Part shown: positions 47,301-56,595 of the stretch, in pieces
Numbering within the stretch: position 1 is the first letter of the stretch
Layout: every line of letters starts with the position of its first letter
DNA from: Phalacrocorax aristotelis
Lineage: Eukaryota; Chordata; Aves; Suliformes; Phalacrocoracidae
DNA: 64,000 bases
Direction: 5' to 3'
Assembly (NCBI RefSeq): GCF_949628215.1
Contig: NC_134276.1
Coordinates: 8,583,690 to 8,647,689, forward strand
The notes under the pieces: generated by a model
What the model saw: the letters and a program-made list of their open reading frames with translations, nothing else
What the model was told of the DNA's origin: nothing
Databases searched by the model: none
Translations under genes and position numbers: made by a program

Positions 47301-50300
47301 TTAAGACCCTAGCTGAATATCTCTGCATGGCTTTGGGATACTGTGTATGGCAGATAAGGTAGATAAAATGTTAGTACTTTTGGCTATTAAACAGTAGTTA
47401 AATATAAAATAAAAAATCTCCCTTTTGTAGAGCTGCCTGATGGAGGAGGGGAGGGACATTCATCTCTCCTATGTGGCTGCCTGCAAAGGGCAGTATGAAT
47501 GCCTTGAAAATTATTGCTGCTTTGTTATCAATCTGACGCAGTCTAAGAAATGTGCTCACCTTCACCATTGTCCATGCTATATCTGACTGAGGTATAAACC
47601 TAAAATAGAAAAGGCTGCGACTTCTCTGGATGATGCTGATGTATGAAATCTGAGTTATTTAAATTGTTAAGATACTTTTTCTGAAACAAGCTCTAATCTG
47701 ACTCTGAAGGTGAGAAAGGGGGGAAATGTGAGTCGTTGGATGTATCTCAGAACTACTGATCTCTGTCTCTACCACACGATCTGAGCTTCAGATACAGGGC
47801 TGTCTGCAGCCCTCTATTCTGCTCTCTGCAGTGTACATTTGCATGAATTAGTGAGCTTTCCAAAACTCTAGTTGTTGAGTTAAGAACTGGTGGCCGAGCT
47901 AGCCAAACCATAAAACCTACTCGGAGTGGCCAAATGTGAAAGCTGTGCTCTGACGTTGTCTACAAGGGAGGGATCAATTTCCTAGCTTCCACAATGAAAA
48001 TGAGGGAAAAGATTATACAGGTGAGGGAAGGATACTTCACTTTTTTTGAACATGTATAGTTTGCCTTGGCCATGTGAGTTGTCCCTGTGTGCCTGTGCCC
48101 CTGTACTTGAACGACATTGGAGTTGCAATGCATCCTTTGCTCCTTGCAGAGCAAACCTTCAAAGAGGAAGAATTGGATTCTTTCTATGGGCTGGGAGCTC
48201 AGACTTACAGCTTTCACCATTCACTGTTCTTGCATTAGTCCCACCTCCATGGGAGCAGGGGTAAGCAGAAAGCCTTGCCAAAGAGAATATTGTCACTTAA
48301 AAAAACCACAAAAGGTTTTAAGATGAAAAAACTTTCTGGGGCAGTAGCTTTTGTGTTTTCTGTGGTTTTTTTCCACTGCTTTTGTCCTCAGTTAAGATTT
48401 TGAATTAAATTCTACCCGAGATTGCTCTTAATTTTTCACTGGCAAAACAGTGCCTTGTTCCACCACCTCATATTTTCCAAACATGAAGAAGTAAGAATTT
48501 TGCAATGCTGCTGTTTAAAAGGACTTAAAAATATTATGTTCCCATTTGTACTACACCAAACTGCAGGGAATCCCAGTCTATACCTGGAGCTTCTTTGTCA
48601 TACATTTGCATGTGTTATCTCTCATTACAGAGGAGCTAAATACTCTTTATTATCTATCTTAAAGAATGGGAAATGGATTGAAAATAGCTTGAGGATATGG
48701 TTTAGTGTTGGACTTGGCAGTGATAGGTTAGCAGTTGGACTCGATGATCTTAAGGGTCTTTTCCAACCTTAACAATTCTATGATCATTCATTGGTGAATG
48801 AAATACTAGGGTGGCACTATTTTTAGTAAGGAAATGTAAAGTTTCAGGTTCCTCATAGTAGCATGCACTATGTGAATGGAATACTGCTTTTCGTGATAAT
48901 AAAAAATAATGATCAGGGTATATCATTGCATAGAAGGACACTTTCTGGAAGTAGCCTGACTGTACTTTGAAAATAAATTGGTGTCCTATCAGGTATCATG
49001 TATTAATCTTTATTTCTTGCAGATTTAGACACTTCCCTTCTCTCTGTTGCAGGAAGTCTGCAAGTTCTTGAAGGATCCCAGTCTGTCTGACAAATTGTTG
49101 CTGCAGAATGTTTTTCAGGCAGTAAATTTATACTACAATTACTCAGGAGAAGCCTCATGCTTAGACATGTATGAGACTGCAACAAAGAATCTGGGCCAGT
49201 TGGGTTGGTACTATCAGGTATGTGCTCTGTCCTTTCTAAATTGCAACTCAGTGAGGTTTTTTGGGCTAGAGCTGATGAATTGTCAAGTCATTTAACTGTC
49301 AATATATTGCACCAGGTGTAATTGATGTACTGATGACAAACGTAAGCATGAAGCAAGTATGATTGTAGTGGCGAAGGCAAGGCATTGAAGAGAAGCAACT
49401 TTCCCAGGAGGTTTAGGTTGTTTCTTCATTATCTAGCTAATTTTTGAGTTTCAGCTCTTCTTAGAGACTGGAAAATGATGTACACCAGCAGCGTCTTCTA
49501 ATCCCCCTATCCCAGCATCCATCCCAGTTTGTGCATGCAAATATGTCAGGATATGTTGATACTGATTTCTTTCAACTAAAGCTGTTTATCGTGTAGCTCG
49601 CTGAGACCCAACCTTTCCTATCAAGTAGGTAACAAAAATTCAGATCCCTGTGGTAAGGGGTCCAGGGCGTTATGCCCTCCCCGTCCCATTTACTAAGTAC
49701 ATGCAGCACAGTTACACAGTCTCTCTTCTGAGGAGCAGGGCAGCTGCTTTGAGAAGCAAGGTGTTAAGAACTGGTGTTCAGGTTGTGACTATCTGCTCAT
49801 GGCTACTGCCTCCAATGTTTTTGTTCTGCACAACCCCAGGGGATGTGCAGGCTTTATAAGTTGCCCTCTGAGAAAAGGCAAATGGGTAACAAAGAATATG
49901 GCAGCTGGGCTCATCAAAGCAACACATCCACCCTATCTGCTTCTGAAGGCACATCATAAGGGGGCAAGTAGGAACAGTCTGAGAGTTAAATTACTTGTCG
50001 TGGTGGGGGCTATATTGCTTACAGGATATAATTTGTTTTTCTTTTTTAGGTAGTATCGCTAAGATGTTGGAGAATAGTTAGTGCAAAAGATTAAATCTTT
50101 TTTCTTGGCATCTGTGTTCTGGCCCATCTACAACAAGGGCCAGAAAGAGGATCTGGGGATCTACAGACCTGTCAGTCTGACCTTGGTGCCAGGGAAGGTT
50201 GTGGATTGACGCATCTTGAGTGCCATCATGTGGCATGTACAGGACAACCAGGTGATCAGGCCCAGTCAGCATGGGTTTATGAAAGGCAGGTACTGCTTGA

Positions 50301-53300
50301 CCTGATTTCCTTCTTGACCAGGTAACCCGTTTAGTGGATGAGGGAAAAGCTGTGGATGTTGTCTACCTAGACTTTAGTAAAGCCTCTGACAATTTCTCCT
50401 ACAGCATTATTCTGGAGGAGATGGCTGCTCATAGCTTGAATGGGCATATTCCTTGCTGGGTAAAACACTGGCTGGATGGCTGGGCCCCAGAGAGTTGTGG
50501 TGAATGGAGTTAAATCCGTTTGGTGGCTGGTCACAAGTGGGGTTCCCCAGAGCTCAGTGTTGGGGCCACTTCTGTTTAATATCTTTATCAATGATCTGGG
50601 TGAGGGGATCGAGTGCACCCTCAGTAAGTTTGCAGATGACACCAAGTTGGGCGGGAGTGTTGATGTGCTCGAGGGTAGGAAGGCTCTGCAGAGGGACCTG
50701 GGCAGGCTGGATGGATGGGCCAAGGCCAACTGTATGGGGTTCAACAAGGCCAAACGCTGGGTCTTGCACTTTGATCACAGCAACCCCATGCAACGTCATA
50801 GGCTTGGGGAGGAGTGGCTGGAAAGCTGCCTGGAGGAAAAAGACCTGGAGGTGTAGGTTCACAGCTGGCTGAGCATGAGCCAGCAGCGTGCCCAGGTGGG
50901 CAAGAAGGCCGACAGCATCTGGGCTTGTATCAGGAATAGTGGGGCCAGCAGGAGCCGGGCAGGGATCGTGCCCCTGTGCTCGGCACTGGTGAGGCCACCC
51001 CTCGAGTACTGTGTGCAGTTTTGGGCCCCTCAGGACAAGGACATTGAGGTGCTGGAGTGTGTCCAGAGAAGGGCAACGGAGCTGGTGAAGGGTCTGGAGA
51101 GCAGGTCTGATGAGGAGCAGTTGAAGGATCTGGGATTGTTTAGCCTGGAGAAGAGGAGGCTGAGGAGAGACCTTATCGCTCTCTACAACTACCTGAAAGG
51201 AGGTTGTAGTGAGGTGGGTGTTGGTCTCTTCTCCCAAGTAACAAGTGATAGGATGAGAGGAAATGACCTCACATTGTGTCAGGGGAGGTTTAGCTTGGAT
51301 ATTAGGCATGATTTCTTCCCTGAAAGGGTTGTCAAGCACTGGAAGAGGCTGCCCAGGGAAGTGGTTGAGTCCTCATCCCTGGAGGTATTTAAAAGACGTG
51401 TAAATGTGGTGCTTAGGGCTATGGTTTAGTGGTGGACTTGGTAGTGCTAGGTTAATTGTTGGACTCAATGATCTTAAAGGTCTTTTCCAACCTAAATGAT
51501 TCTGTTGTAGTTTGACAGTAATTATTGTTCAAATCCTGTTTGAGCTCTTTTATTTCAATCTGCGCTATGAGCTATTGGACAGTGTCCTGGGAATGCATCT
51601 CATTGCTCTTTCTTTCAGGCTTGCACTGAGATGGTGATGCCCATGTGCACAGACGGTGTCAATGACATGTTCGAGCCTCAGAAATGGGACTTTGAAGCAC
51701 TTTCAGATGAGTGTTACAGGCTGTGGGGAGTGAGGCCTCGCCCCTCTTGGATTCTTTCTATGTATGGAGGGAAAAACATCAGTTCACACAGCAACATCGT
51801 CTTCAGGTGAGCCTTGTTTCAGCTTCTATAGTGGAGTCTTCCTCCAGTTTGGGCTGTGAGTGCAGAGAGCCTGCCCAAAGTAGCAAAAGGATCTGTCTCC
51901 AGTGCTCCAGCTGAATAAATGATGGGCATGCTTTGTGTTGTTCTTGAGAGTAAAATGGTCAATCTGCAGTGGCCAAAGAAGCCGACTGTTCTGTCACTGC
52001 CTGTGTGACTCTCAAAGAAGAGTCTGGGTTGGGATTCTGCCAAATGTAATTTTCTTCCCATGTGGATTCCTTCTTATCTTGTGGCCAAAGTCCAGGTTTC
52101 CCATGCTGGTAAATCCATCTAGCTTTTATGAAGCCAAAGCACTGTCTCTTCTGCACAAAAGGAAAGTCTAAACTAGCTCTAACACAGTATCTCGGTCACT
52201 AAAACTGTTGCTCGGGGTGATAGCCTCATGGAGGGGCTGGCATAATGTTCCTTTTTCTCCTTGATACAGAAAAGAGAGGGAAGTAACTTGGGGAGCTTTC
52301 CTATCACTGCTGATTACCCTATTCATTTAGTAGTAATTAGACAGGTTTCAACTTGTGTAAGATCCAAATACAAAAAGATGTTTCCATTCTAGCAAGGCAT
52401 GCTGGGAATACAATGGAAGTTTGTCTGAAACACCTTTATATTGGACAAAAAGTGAAAGAAATGTTTCAGTCTAGTGTAAAAACCAGTGCGGGCTGCTTGT
52501 TCTCTACTCAGCCTTCGTTTTCCTTATTTTTAAGGTTAAACTCTGCTTTCTTTAAAGGGAGGTTCTTGTACTGTACCTCTTCTGTGAGGCGGTAGGAAAT
52601 TTTGAACAGCTAAGTACTGGATGTTCATGAGGTTGTTACATGGTAGGGAGACATGTAATAAGCACATTGAATCCTGTGCTTCAGGAGTTCTGATTTGCTG
52701 TGCTGATTGCCCACTCTGGCAGCTCCTGGATATATATTCCTCTGTGCGCTGGTTAAAACTGTGCAAGGCCTTTTAAAAACCAACCAACCAAACAAAAAAA
52801 CAACCCCCAAGACTTGCCACTCCTTTAAACAAAACTCAGAAGTGGCCTGTTGGACCTGGTAAATAGGTGTGTATTTTAAAAGTAGAAGGCCCTCATGTGA
52901 ATTAGGGATTATTCTCTGGATGTCATCTGTTAGCATTGGTCTGTTTGGCTCCAAAGGGCCTGTTGCTTTCCTTGTTTGTCTCCTGTTGTTTCCATCCCCG
53001 CAGGATATCTGTTCTAGCGTGAAAAACTCCACCTTTTTTTTTATGAAAACTTTGTAATTAAAGAAAATTTGTTGGTTTAACTTAATTTCTGCAAAGTGTT
53101 GCTTATTTCCAAGGCTTCACAGCTCTGTACAGTAGAAATCTGCTTTGTAAGCGATAGACAAGGAAACAAATCTAAATAAGTGTTTAAGAATTTATGCCAG
53201 TTGAAGGAGCTTGAAATGAGAAAAGCTTGAAAGCAACCAAATGAATGAAGAAGTAGTGCTGTACACACAAAGCTTTGGATCTCAAGCTGGGTTGTTTCTC

Positions 53301-56300
53301 TTCAAACAAATACATTACCAACACTGTGCATTTTATATAAGAGCCTTTTATCCTCGAACACTACAGAGTGCTTCACAAAAAATATCCCTGTGTTTACCAG
53401 GGGATGTGGCTCCCTGTGGGGTAAAAAGCACTGTTTCAAGTGTCAGGCAACTTGCACAACAGTTTAGCACAGGAAGAGAAGAATACTCCATCTAAAGAGA
53501 ACCACTGTAGGGTGGATTTATCCAGCCACAGTGGGATTTGGCCAGGATGCTTGAACTGGTGCTGCCGCTTCTCCCTCTGCAAGCGGTGCATCACTCTGCA
53601 GATTCACACTGTGTTGTATGTATTGTGTGATATTGACACAGGAATCTCCATTGCCACTTTGTACCTTCTTGGAGGTATGTAGTGCATGAGTGGTTCCTTA
53701 GGCTGTAGGCAGATATTACATGTCTCTCCTGGGCAGTACATCTTTATTAAAACGCTAGTTTGAGGAAACTGGGGTTTCCAGAACCCTGTTTGCCATTTCT
53801 CTTCCAGCAACTTCCATGTCTGATACTCGTACTGGAACATGCTCTGTACTCAATGTGGAAGAGCTGCACAGTGGTGCAAACGGCATTTTAACTCTGTTCG
53901 TGCATGTGGTGGCAGAGATCTTGTAGCAATGGGTAGCATCTCATTATCAACATACTGTGGTAGGCAAAATCAGCCCAGACTATATCAGACAATGATATAC
54001 GAAATTTGGTGTGCGCAGTCTAAAAACGTGTATTTTTTTACAGTCTGGATGGATGACACCTGTGTTGTATGCTTCTGAGTTAGGGCACCCACCTATCCAG
54101 TTCTGTAATGGCAAAAAGTGAGGGCTCTGTTTTGAAAGATATTGGAGCTCTGTGTGGAAGTGGGGATTGCTAGCATGGAAGAAGGTAATGGAGGAAGAGA
54201 AGGCAGTACAATGCCTGGCTGAAGACGAAAAACGTTGAGAAAAGAAAACTTGGCAGTTGTGCAGAGTGGGCCTGTTAAAAAAGGATGCACAGACAGTGCT
54301 GCTAAAATTGTGTAAAAACCTCTCATTGTTCTGGGCAGGGCTGGTTGCCTGAGGAGGCTCTGAAGAGATGGTAGGAAAGGGAACTCTTTGCTGTGGGATA
54401 GTCAGGATCCTGTTTGTGCTGTCAAGGAAATAATGATGAACTGAAAACAGGACTAACATGCTGATACTTTGCATTAGGGTTTTTTTCTGAAGCCCTACTT
54501 GCTTGACCACTGCTAGGAAGGAAGGGTTGACTTTTTAAATTCTTTTTTGTTCCTTCTGTTTACATTGGGAAACTTCCGTCCTGTAAGATGGGCAACTGAG
54601 TACTTACATGCATGCTTACTTTTAACACATAATTCAGTACCAACTGGAATAGATTATTTATCTTATTCTGTACAACTGTTAAGACTTACAATTATTTTGT
54701 GGTGAGCCCTCCATCTCCCCTCCTCTCAGCAAGTATCACTTCCCAACCTGCGTCAGTGCCTCTGGTGCTGTCACTTGGCAGGAGCCGCAGAGGATGAAGC
54801 CAGAGACAGTGTTGTTTTCTTGTGGCATGCTTAGTTTCCACGTGACTGGGACCAAAAGATCCAAGTCCATGTACATCTTGGGTCTCTCAGCAACTCCTCC
54901 CCCTGTTGCCAAGGTGCTCTGCTGGTTCAGGCGACCTTTTAAATCCAGTGCTTTTTGCTTATTGGGCAGCTACAAAATGTTTCTCTTTTCCTAAGTCATG
55001 TTTAGAATCACTGAAAATAGCTACAGAGATTCAAGATACTCGGGTTTTTTTCAGTGGAGAAACAAAGTATTAATTCAGACCCCATCAGGCTTTTACTCTC
55101 AGTTATTTCTACAAAACTCTTTTTTTTTTTTTTTTTTTTTTACTCATTTCTTTCAGTTGTTTTCTGGTCTGCCATTATGGTTACTTTTCTAGCAGTGTAC
55201 CTCTTAATTTCCAAGGATGTTTTCATTTCTTGGGTCCTACTAGAAATTTACACTGATGTACAATAGCCATCTCTAATGTTTCCTTTTGTGGGCAGGTCCA
55301 GTGTTTTAAGTGAGGAACAGATCTAGGTTTGCCTAGTTCCATAAGATTACGAATGTTGCTTTCTTTGTGCAGAAAGATGGACCACATGGGAAGAACACTG
55401 TGGTAGAGGAAAATAAGATGTGGTAGGGATTATGGGGTTGAGTCTGAAGCTGGGAATGAGAGATGCAAAACTCTCATCCCAGTTCAGCCCTTGGCTTGCT
55501 TCTTGGACCAGGCATTATCTGGAGCTGGATCTACAGTGCAAGGAGCCCTTTAATTGATTTAGGGTGGGGGAGGAGGGGGACTACACTGCATTAAATCGTC
55601 CTGTCCCAGAGGAAGAGTCACTTTAGACAGTTTCTTGAGGGATAAAAGCTTTATTTTATTTCCAATAACAACCATATTAAGGGGGCTAATGGAAGGTCCA
55701 AGTATTTATTTGCAAAACCAGGTTGGCACACAGCTGAGACAGCAAAAGGTAGAACTTCCTGAAAATTCAGCTCTAAAGGGTCCAGTTGGTTATTAGTTTA
55801 TGTCAGACTGAAGAAGGAAAGCAAAGTGCTTTGATTTGAGAATCTGGACGTGTCTTGCTACAGGGGAACCCAGACCTTTTATGACAATGACAGGCAGCAG
55901 CAGATCTGTCTCAGAGGCTGTGGCGCTATTATATGTTATTATCTGAATTAGCAGATAATGGAGGACAGAAGGGTAGCCTTGCTTAAACTGCCAACAGCTC
56001 CATACCTCTGTCAAGAAGGCTTCTCTCAGCAGAGGGGTGTGTCCAAGATGTAAAGAGAGGGCTGAGGGCTGCTTCTGTCTGTACGTATGCAAAACTAGCT
56101 GAAAGTCAACACGGGTATGTTGATGTGAGCTGCAGCCCTGCTGCTGGGCAGACGTACCCTAATGAGGCGGTATTCCCTTACAGCAACGGTGGCCTGGACC
56201 CGTGGTCTGCAGGTGGGGTGACCCAGAACATCAGTGATTCCCTCGTGGCAATCATGATCCCGGATGGAGCCCATCACCTAGACCTACGCAGCCGCAACCC

Positions 56301-56388
56301 TTTGGACCCCAAATCTGTGCAGCAAGCTCGAGACTTGGAAATCTGCTACATGAAGCAGTGGATTGAAAAGGCCAGGCACAGCCACTGA
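23250..56388 (+). CDS. PRCP: PRCP, lysosomal Pro-X carboxypeptidase (angiotensinase C); nine coding exons, 481 residues
   Basis: Coding exons 23250-23381, 41722-41862, 43009-43110, 43431-43612, 45149-45306, 46589-46761, 49053-49217, 51619-51806 and 56184-56388 join into one frame of 1,446 bases, 481 residues plus TGA (human 496). Every junction is GT-AG and in phase. This is a peptidase family S28 enzyme that removes the residue after a penultimate proline, with substrates such as angiotensin II/III, des-Arg9-bradykinin and alpha-MSH 1-13, in lysosomes and at the cell surface. The triad is intact: Ser167 in GGSYGG, Asp419 in NGGLDPW, His444 in GAHHLDL. Residues 1-16 form a signal peptide, followed by a basic pro-region. 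N-glycosylation sequons occur at 53, 89, 121, 234, 325, 404 and 429. MLRLLL is the first in-frame ATG and begins the signal peptide. No frameshift or premature stop. Confidence 0.97.
23438..23471 (+). promoter_or_regulatory. G-quadruplex-prone tract at the start of PRCP intron 1
   Basis: G runs of 10, 8, 4 and 5 separated by one to five bases, on the non-template strand within 200 bases of the presumed start. It fits the four-run G-quadruplex pattern and could stabilise an R-loop. Function is inferred. Confidence 0.55.
26790..28363 (+). mobile_element. CR1 LINE, 1.6-kb copy with reverse-transcriptase segment
   Basis: Bases 26,802-27,446 encode a 215-residue reverse-transcriptase fragment with [43 protein letters not shown], the A box [13 protein letters not shown] and the B box SGVPQG, followed directly by a stop. 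Downstream the frame is broken and the FADD box has decayed. The C-terminal thumb region and the CR1 3' end (GGTCCCTTCCAACCC ... CATTCCATGAT) follow to 28,363. A dead, 5'-truncated copy in PRCP intron 1, sense to the gene. Confidence 0.93.
32228..32655 (+). mobile_element. Composite CR1-derived element, copy A
   Basis: A short CR1-like 3' tail (32,250-32,318, ending TTCCAACCTAAATGATTCTATGAC) is joined directly to a second CR1 segment beginning GCATGAAAGGAGG and running to the usual 3' end near 32,655. The same architecture and the same outer left limit recur at 45,674-46,072. It lies in PRCP intron 1, sense to the gene. Confidence 0.75.
35575..35770 (+). repeat. Possible ancient CORE-SINE/MIR-type relic
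   Basis: The order of GGCAGTCCCTGCCCTC, AGCTTGAAACTTAAAT, GAGGAAACAAAG, CACAACCTGTCAG and CCAGGAATAGAAAC resembles an old amniote SINE known from turtle and crocodile genomes. Recalled similarity only; the copy is highly diverged. Confidence 0.4.
37240..37365 (-). mobile_element. Short old CR1 3'-end fragment (minus orientation)
   Basis: GAAGGGAACTGGGCATGTCA then CTGGTCCAACCTCCCACTCA is the reverse of a CR1 3' terminus. Only about 120 bases are recognisable and divergence is high. Confidence 0.65.
37735..37875. other. Isolated CpG-dense patch in PRCP intron 1
   Basis: About 17 CpG dinucleotides in some 140 bases (for example GTTCGTGCGGCGCGGTTTGC), inside AT-rich intron. No repeat family or coding sequence recognised. 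It could be an alternative promoter, an enhancer or a fragment of a GC-rich sequence inserted here. Confidence 0.5.
38078..38680 (-). mobile_element. CR1 LINE, 5'-truncated copy (minus orientation)
   Basis: On the minus strand, conceptual pieces [53 protein letters not shown] and ALVR form the CR1 ORF2 C-terminus. The 3' end (plus strand CAGAATGGCAGGGGTTGGAA) is near 38,078. Fairly well preserved, antisense to PRCP. Confidence 0.92.
41722..41862 (+). CDS. PRCP: PRCP exon 2
   Basis: Residues 45-91 between acceptor TTGTTCTTACAG and donor GTGTGT. Contains [14 protein letters not shown], and [17 protein letters not shown], all strongly conserved in S28 peptidases. An in-frame stop appears soon after the donor. 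Confidence 0.96.
41863..43008 (+). other. PRCP: PRCP intron 2
   Basis: GTGTGT...CAG, 1,146 bases. No repeat recognised apart from short A and AT runs. Confidence 0.8.
43009..43110 (+). CDS. PRCP: PRCP exon 3
   Basis: Residues 92-125 between acceptor TCCAACCAG and donor GTAAGT. Encodes [28 protein letters not shown] and a sequon N121-E-S. Confidence 0.96.
43111..43430 (+). other. PRCP: PRCP intron 3
   Basis: GTAAGT...CAG, 320 bases; shortest intron of the gene. The reading frame is open for some distance upstream of exon 4, but the acceptor and homology set the exon start. Confidence 0.8.
43431..43612 (+). CDS. PRCP: PRCP exon 4 (catalytic serine)
   Basis: Residues 126-185 between acceptor TTTGCCTCAG and donor GTGAGT. 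Encodes [11 protein letters not shown] and the nucleophile motif GGSYGG with Ser167, then [12 protein letters not shown]. The last codon is split GG|A. Confidence 0.97.
43905..43972 (+). repeat. Possible relic of a MIR-type SINE
   Basis: GACTTCCTGGTGACTTTAGG, then CAGGTC, then CAGTGCCGTAGTTTCCCTCT follow the order of the MIR core (cttcctg, gtgacctt gggcaagtc, tgcctcagtttcccc). Similarity is from memory and imperfect. It abuts the CR1 copy in intron 4. Confidence 0.45.
43979..44780 (-). mobile_element. CR1 LINE, 5'-truncated copy (minus orientation)
   Basis: The plus strand begins AATCATAGAATGGTTTGGGT, the reverse of the CR1 3' end. Minus-strand pieces include [60 protein letters not shown] and [17 protein letters not shown]. 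It is nearly the same sequence as the 27.7-28.4 kb copy in intron 1 but in the opposite orientation. Antisense to PRCP. Confidence 0.93.
44795..44885 (+). repeat. Possible ancient interspersed-repeat fragment
   Basis: GTGGGCAGGGGCTCACTTCA and TTTGCACAGTGCCTTGTGAG resemble a widespread old amniote repeat tail (gcagggact ... ttgcacagtgcct ...). Weak and from memory. Confidence 0.3.
45149..45306 (+). CDS. PRCP: PRCP exon 5
   Basis: Residues 186-238 between acceptor TTACTTTGCAG and donor GTGAGA. Encodes [17 protein letters not shown], and CSESIRNSW, matching human. Ends in phase 1. Confidence 0.96.
45307..46588 (+). other. PRCP: PRCP intron 5
   Basis: GTGAGA...AAG, 1,282 bases, containing composite CR1 copy B. 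Confidence 0.85.
45674..46072 (+). mobile_element. Composite CR1-derived element, copy B
   Basis: Same layout as at 32,228: a left block beginning GAAAAATCAC and GGATTCAGTGCTAGGGACTC, a short CR1-like tail (GGGTCTCTTCCAACATAAAT), then ACATGAAAGGAGG and the CR1 3' segment to GATTCTATGAT near 46,072. The flanks beyond both ends do not match copy A. Confidence 0.75.
46589..46761 (+). CDS. PRCP: PRCP exon 6
   Basis: Residues 239-296, acceptor TTTTTTTTTATTAAAG and donor GTAACT. Encodes [29 protein letters not shown], and [11 protein letters not shown]. The acceptor is AAG rather than CAG but has a strong T tract. Confidence 0.95.
46762..49052 (+). other. PRCP: PRCP intron 6
   Basis: GTAACT...CAG, 2,291 bases. 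Contains a short CR1 3' tail at 48,690-48,783; otherwise unique AT-rich sequence. Confidence 0.85.
48690..48783 (+). mobile_element. Short CR1 3'-end fragment
   Basis: ATGGTTTAGTGTTGGACTTG through GGACTCGATGATCTTAAGGG to CTTTTCCAACC and ATTCTATGAT is a typical CR1 terminus of about 95 bases. Confidence 0.85.
49053..49217 (+). CDS. PRCP: PRCP exon 7
   Basis: Residues 297-351, acceptor CTCTCTGTTGCAG and donor GTATGT. Encodes [27 protein letters not shown] and LGQLGWYYQ, matching the human SKS/cap region. Confidence 0.95.
49218..51618 (+). other. PRCP: PRCP intron 7
   Basis: GTATGT...CAG, 2,401 bases, of which about 1.4 kb is a CR1 copy ending about 110 bases before exon 8. Confidence 0.85.
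50095..51510 (+). mobile_element. CR1 LINE, 1.4-kb copy with a nearly open ORF2 C-terminus
   Basis: From 50,476 to 51,431 one frame is open except for a single TAG at 50854-50856. It includes the B-box position SGVPQSS (Ser for Gly), the catalytic FADDTKL at about 50,629, [28 protein letters not shown] and [20 protein letters not shown]. Upstream, GTGACC-type palm sequence from 50,095 is frameshifted. The 3' end is at GGTCTTTTCCAACCTAAATG. Dead through 5' truncation, frameshift, stop and the B-box change. Confidence 0.93.
51619..51806 (+). CDS. PRCP: PRCP exon 8
   Basis: Residues 352-413, acceptor CTTTCTTTCAG and donor GTGAGC. Encodes [27 protein letters not shown] and [14 protein letters not shown]. 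The last codon is split AG|C (Ser414). Confidence 0.96.
51807..56183 (+). other. PRCP: PRCP intron 8
   Basis: GTGAGC...CAG, 4,377 bases. No CR1 copy recognised. A pure T tract of 22 lies at 55,120-55,141. A minus-strand open frame of 176 codons at 53,980-54,510 has no recognisable domain. Confidence 0.8.
55120..55141. repeat. Homopolymer T tract (22)
   Basis: Longest homopolymer in the window, in PRCP intron 8. Could be a decayed retroposon tail read in reverse or simple slippage; no retroposon body recognised beside it. Confidence 0.9.
56184..56388 (+). CDS. PRCP: PRCP exon 9 (catalytic Asp and His, stop)
   Basis: Residues 414-481 and the TGA at 56386-56388, acceptor TATTCCCTTACAG. Encodes [11 protein letters not shown] with Asp419 and DGAHHLDL with His444, then a helical C-terminus ending WIEKARHSH. 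The residue before LDPW is Gly where human has Glu; Gly is not expected to abolish catalysis. Confidence 0.97.
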
Positions 56389-56595
56389 AGTGGTACTGCA
56401 ACATCTGTGGCCGCTATACCTCCGTTGGCTTTGGTGGGAGCAGGGCCAGGCCTTATGCGTGGTTGTCCGAACATTTCACTCCTCCTCCCTCACCTGTGTT
56501 GCAGTGCTAACCATCGCTTGTGCTCATGAGAGAAGCAGGCAGCAGACAGATGGAGAGCGTTGTCAGATAATAAACTTTAGTCAAAGTGCATGGAT
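56389..56595 (+). other. PRCP: PRCP 3' UTR (short form)
   Basis: From the stop to roughly 20 bases past the AATAAA at 56,569. The true cleavage site was not seen. Confidence 0.6.
56569..56574 (+). terminator. PRCP: Polyadenylation signal of PRCP
   Basis: AATAAA about 180 bases past the stop, followed by GT/TG-rich sequence. A second AATAAA at 57415-57420 (TTCAATAAAAGCC) could give a longer 3' UTR of about 1 kb. Confidence 0.65.

Noticed and set aside
50504-50872. Additional overlapping frames in the 50-51 kb region
   Set aside because: Shadow frames of the CR1 ORF2.
53980-54510. 176-codon minus-strand frame in PRCP intron 8
   Set aside because: No domain recognised, antisense within an intron.
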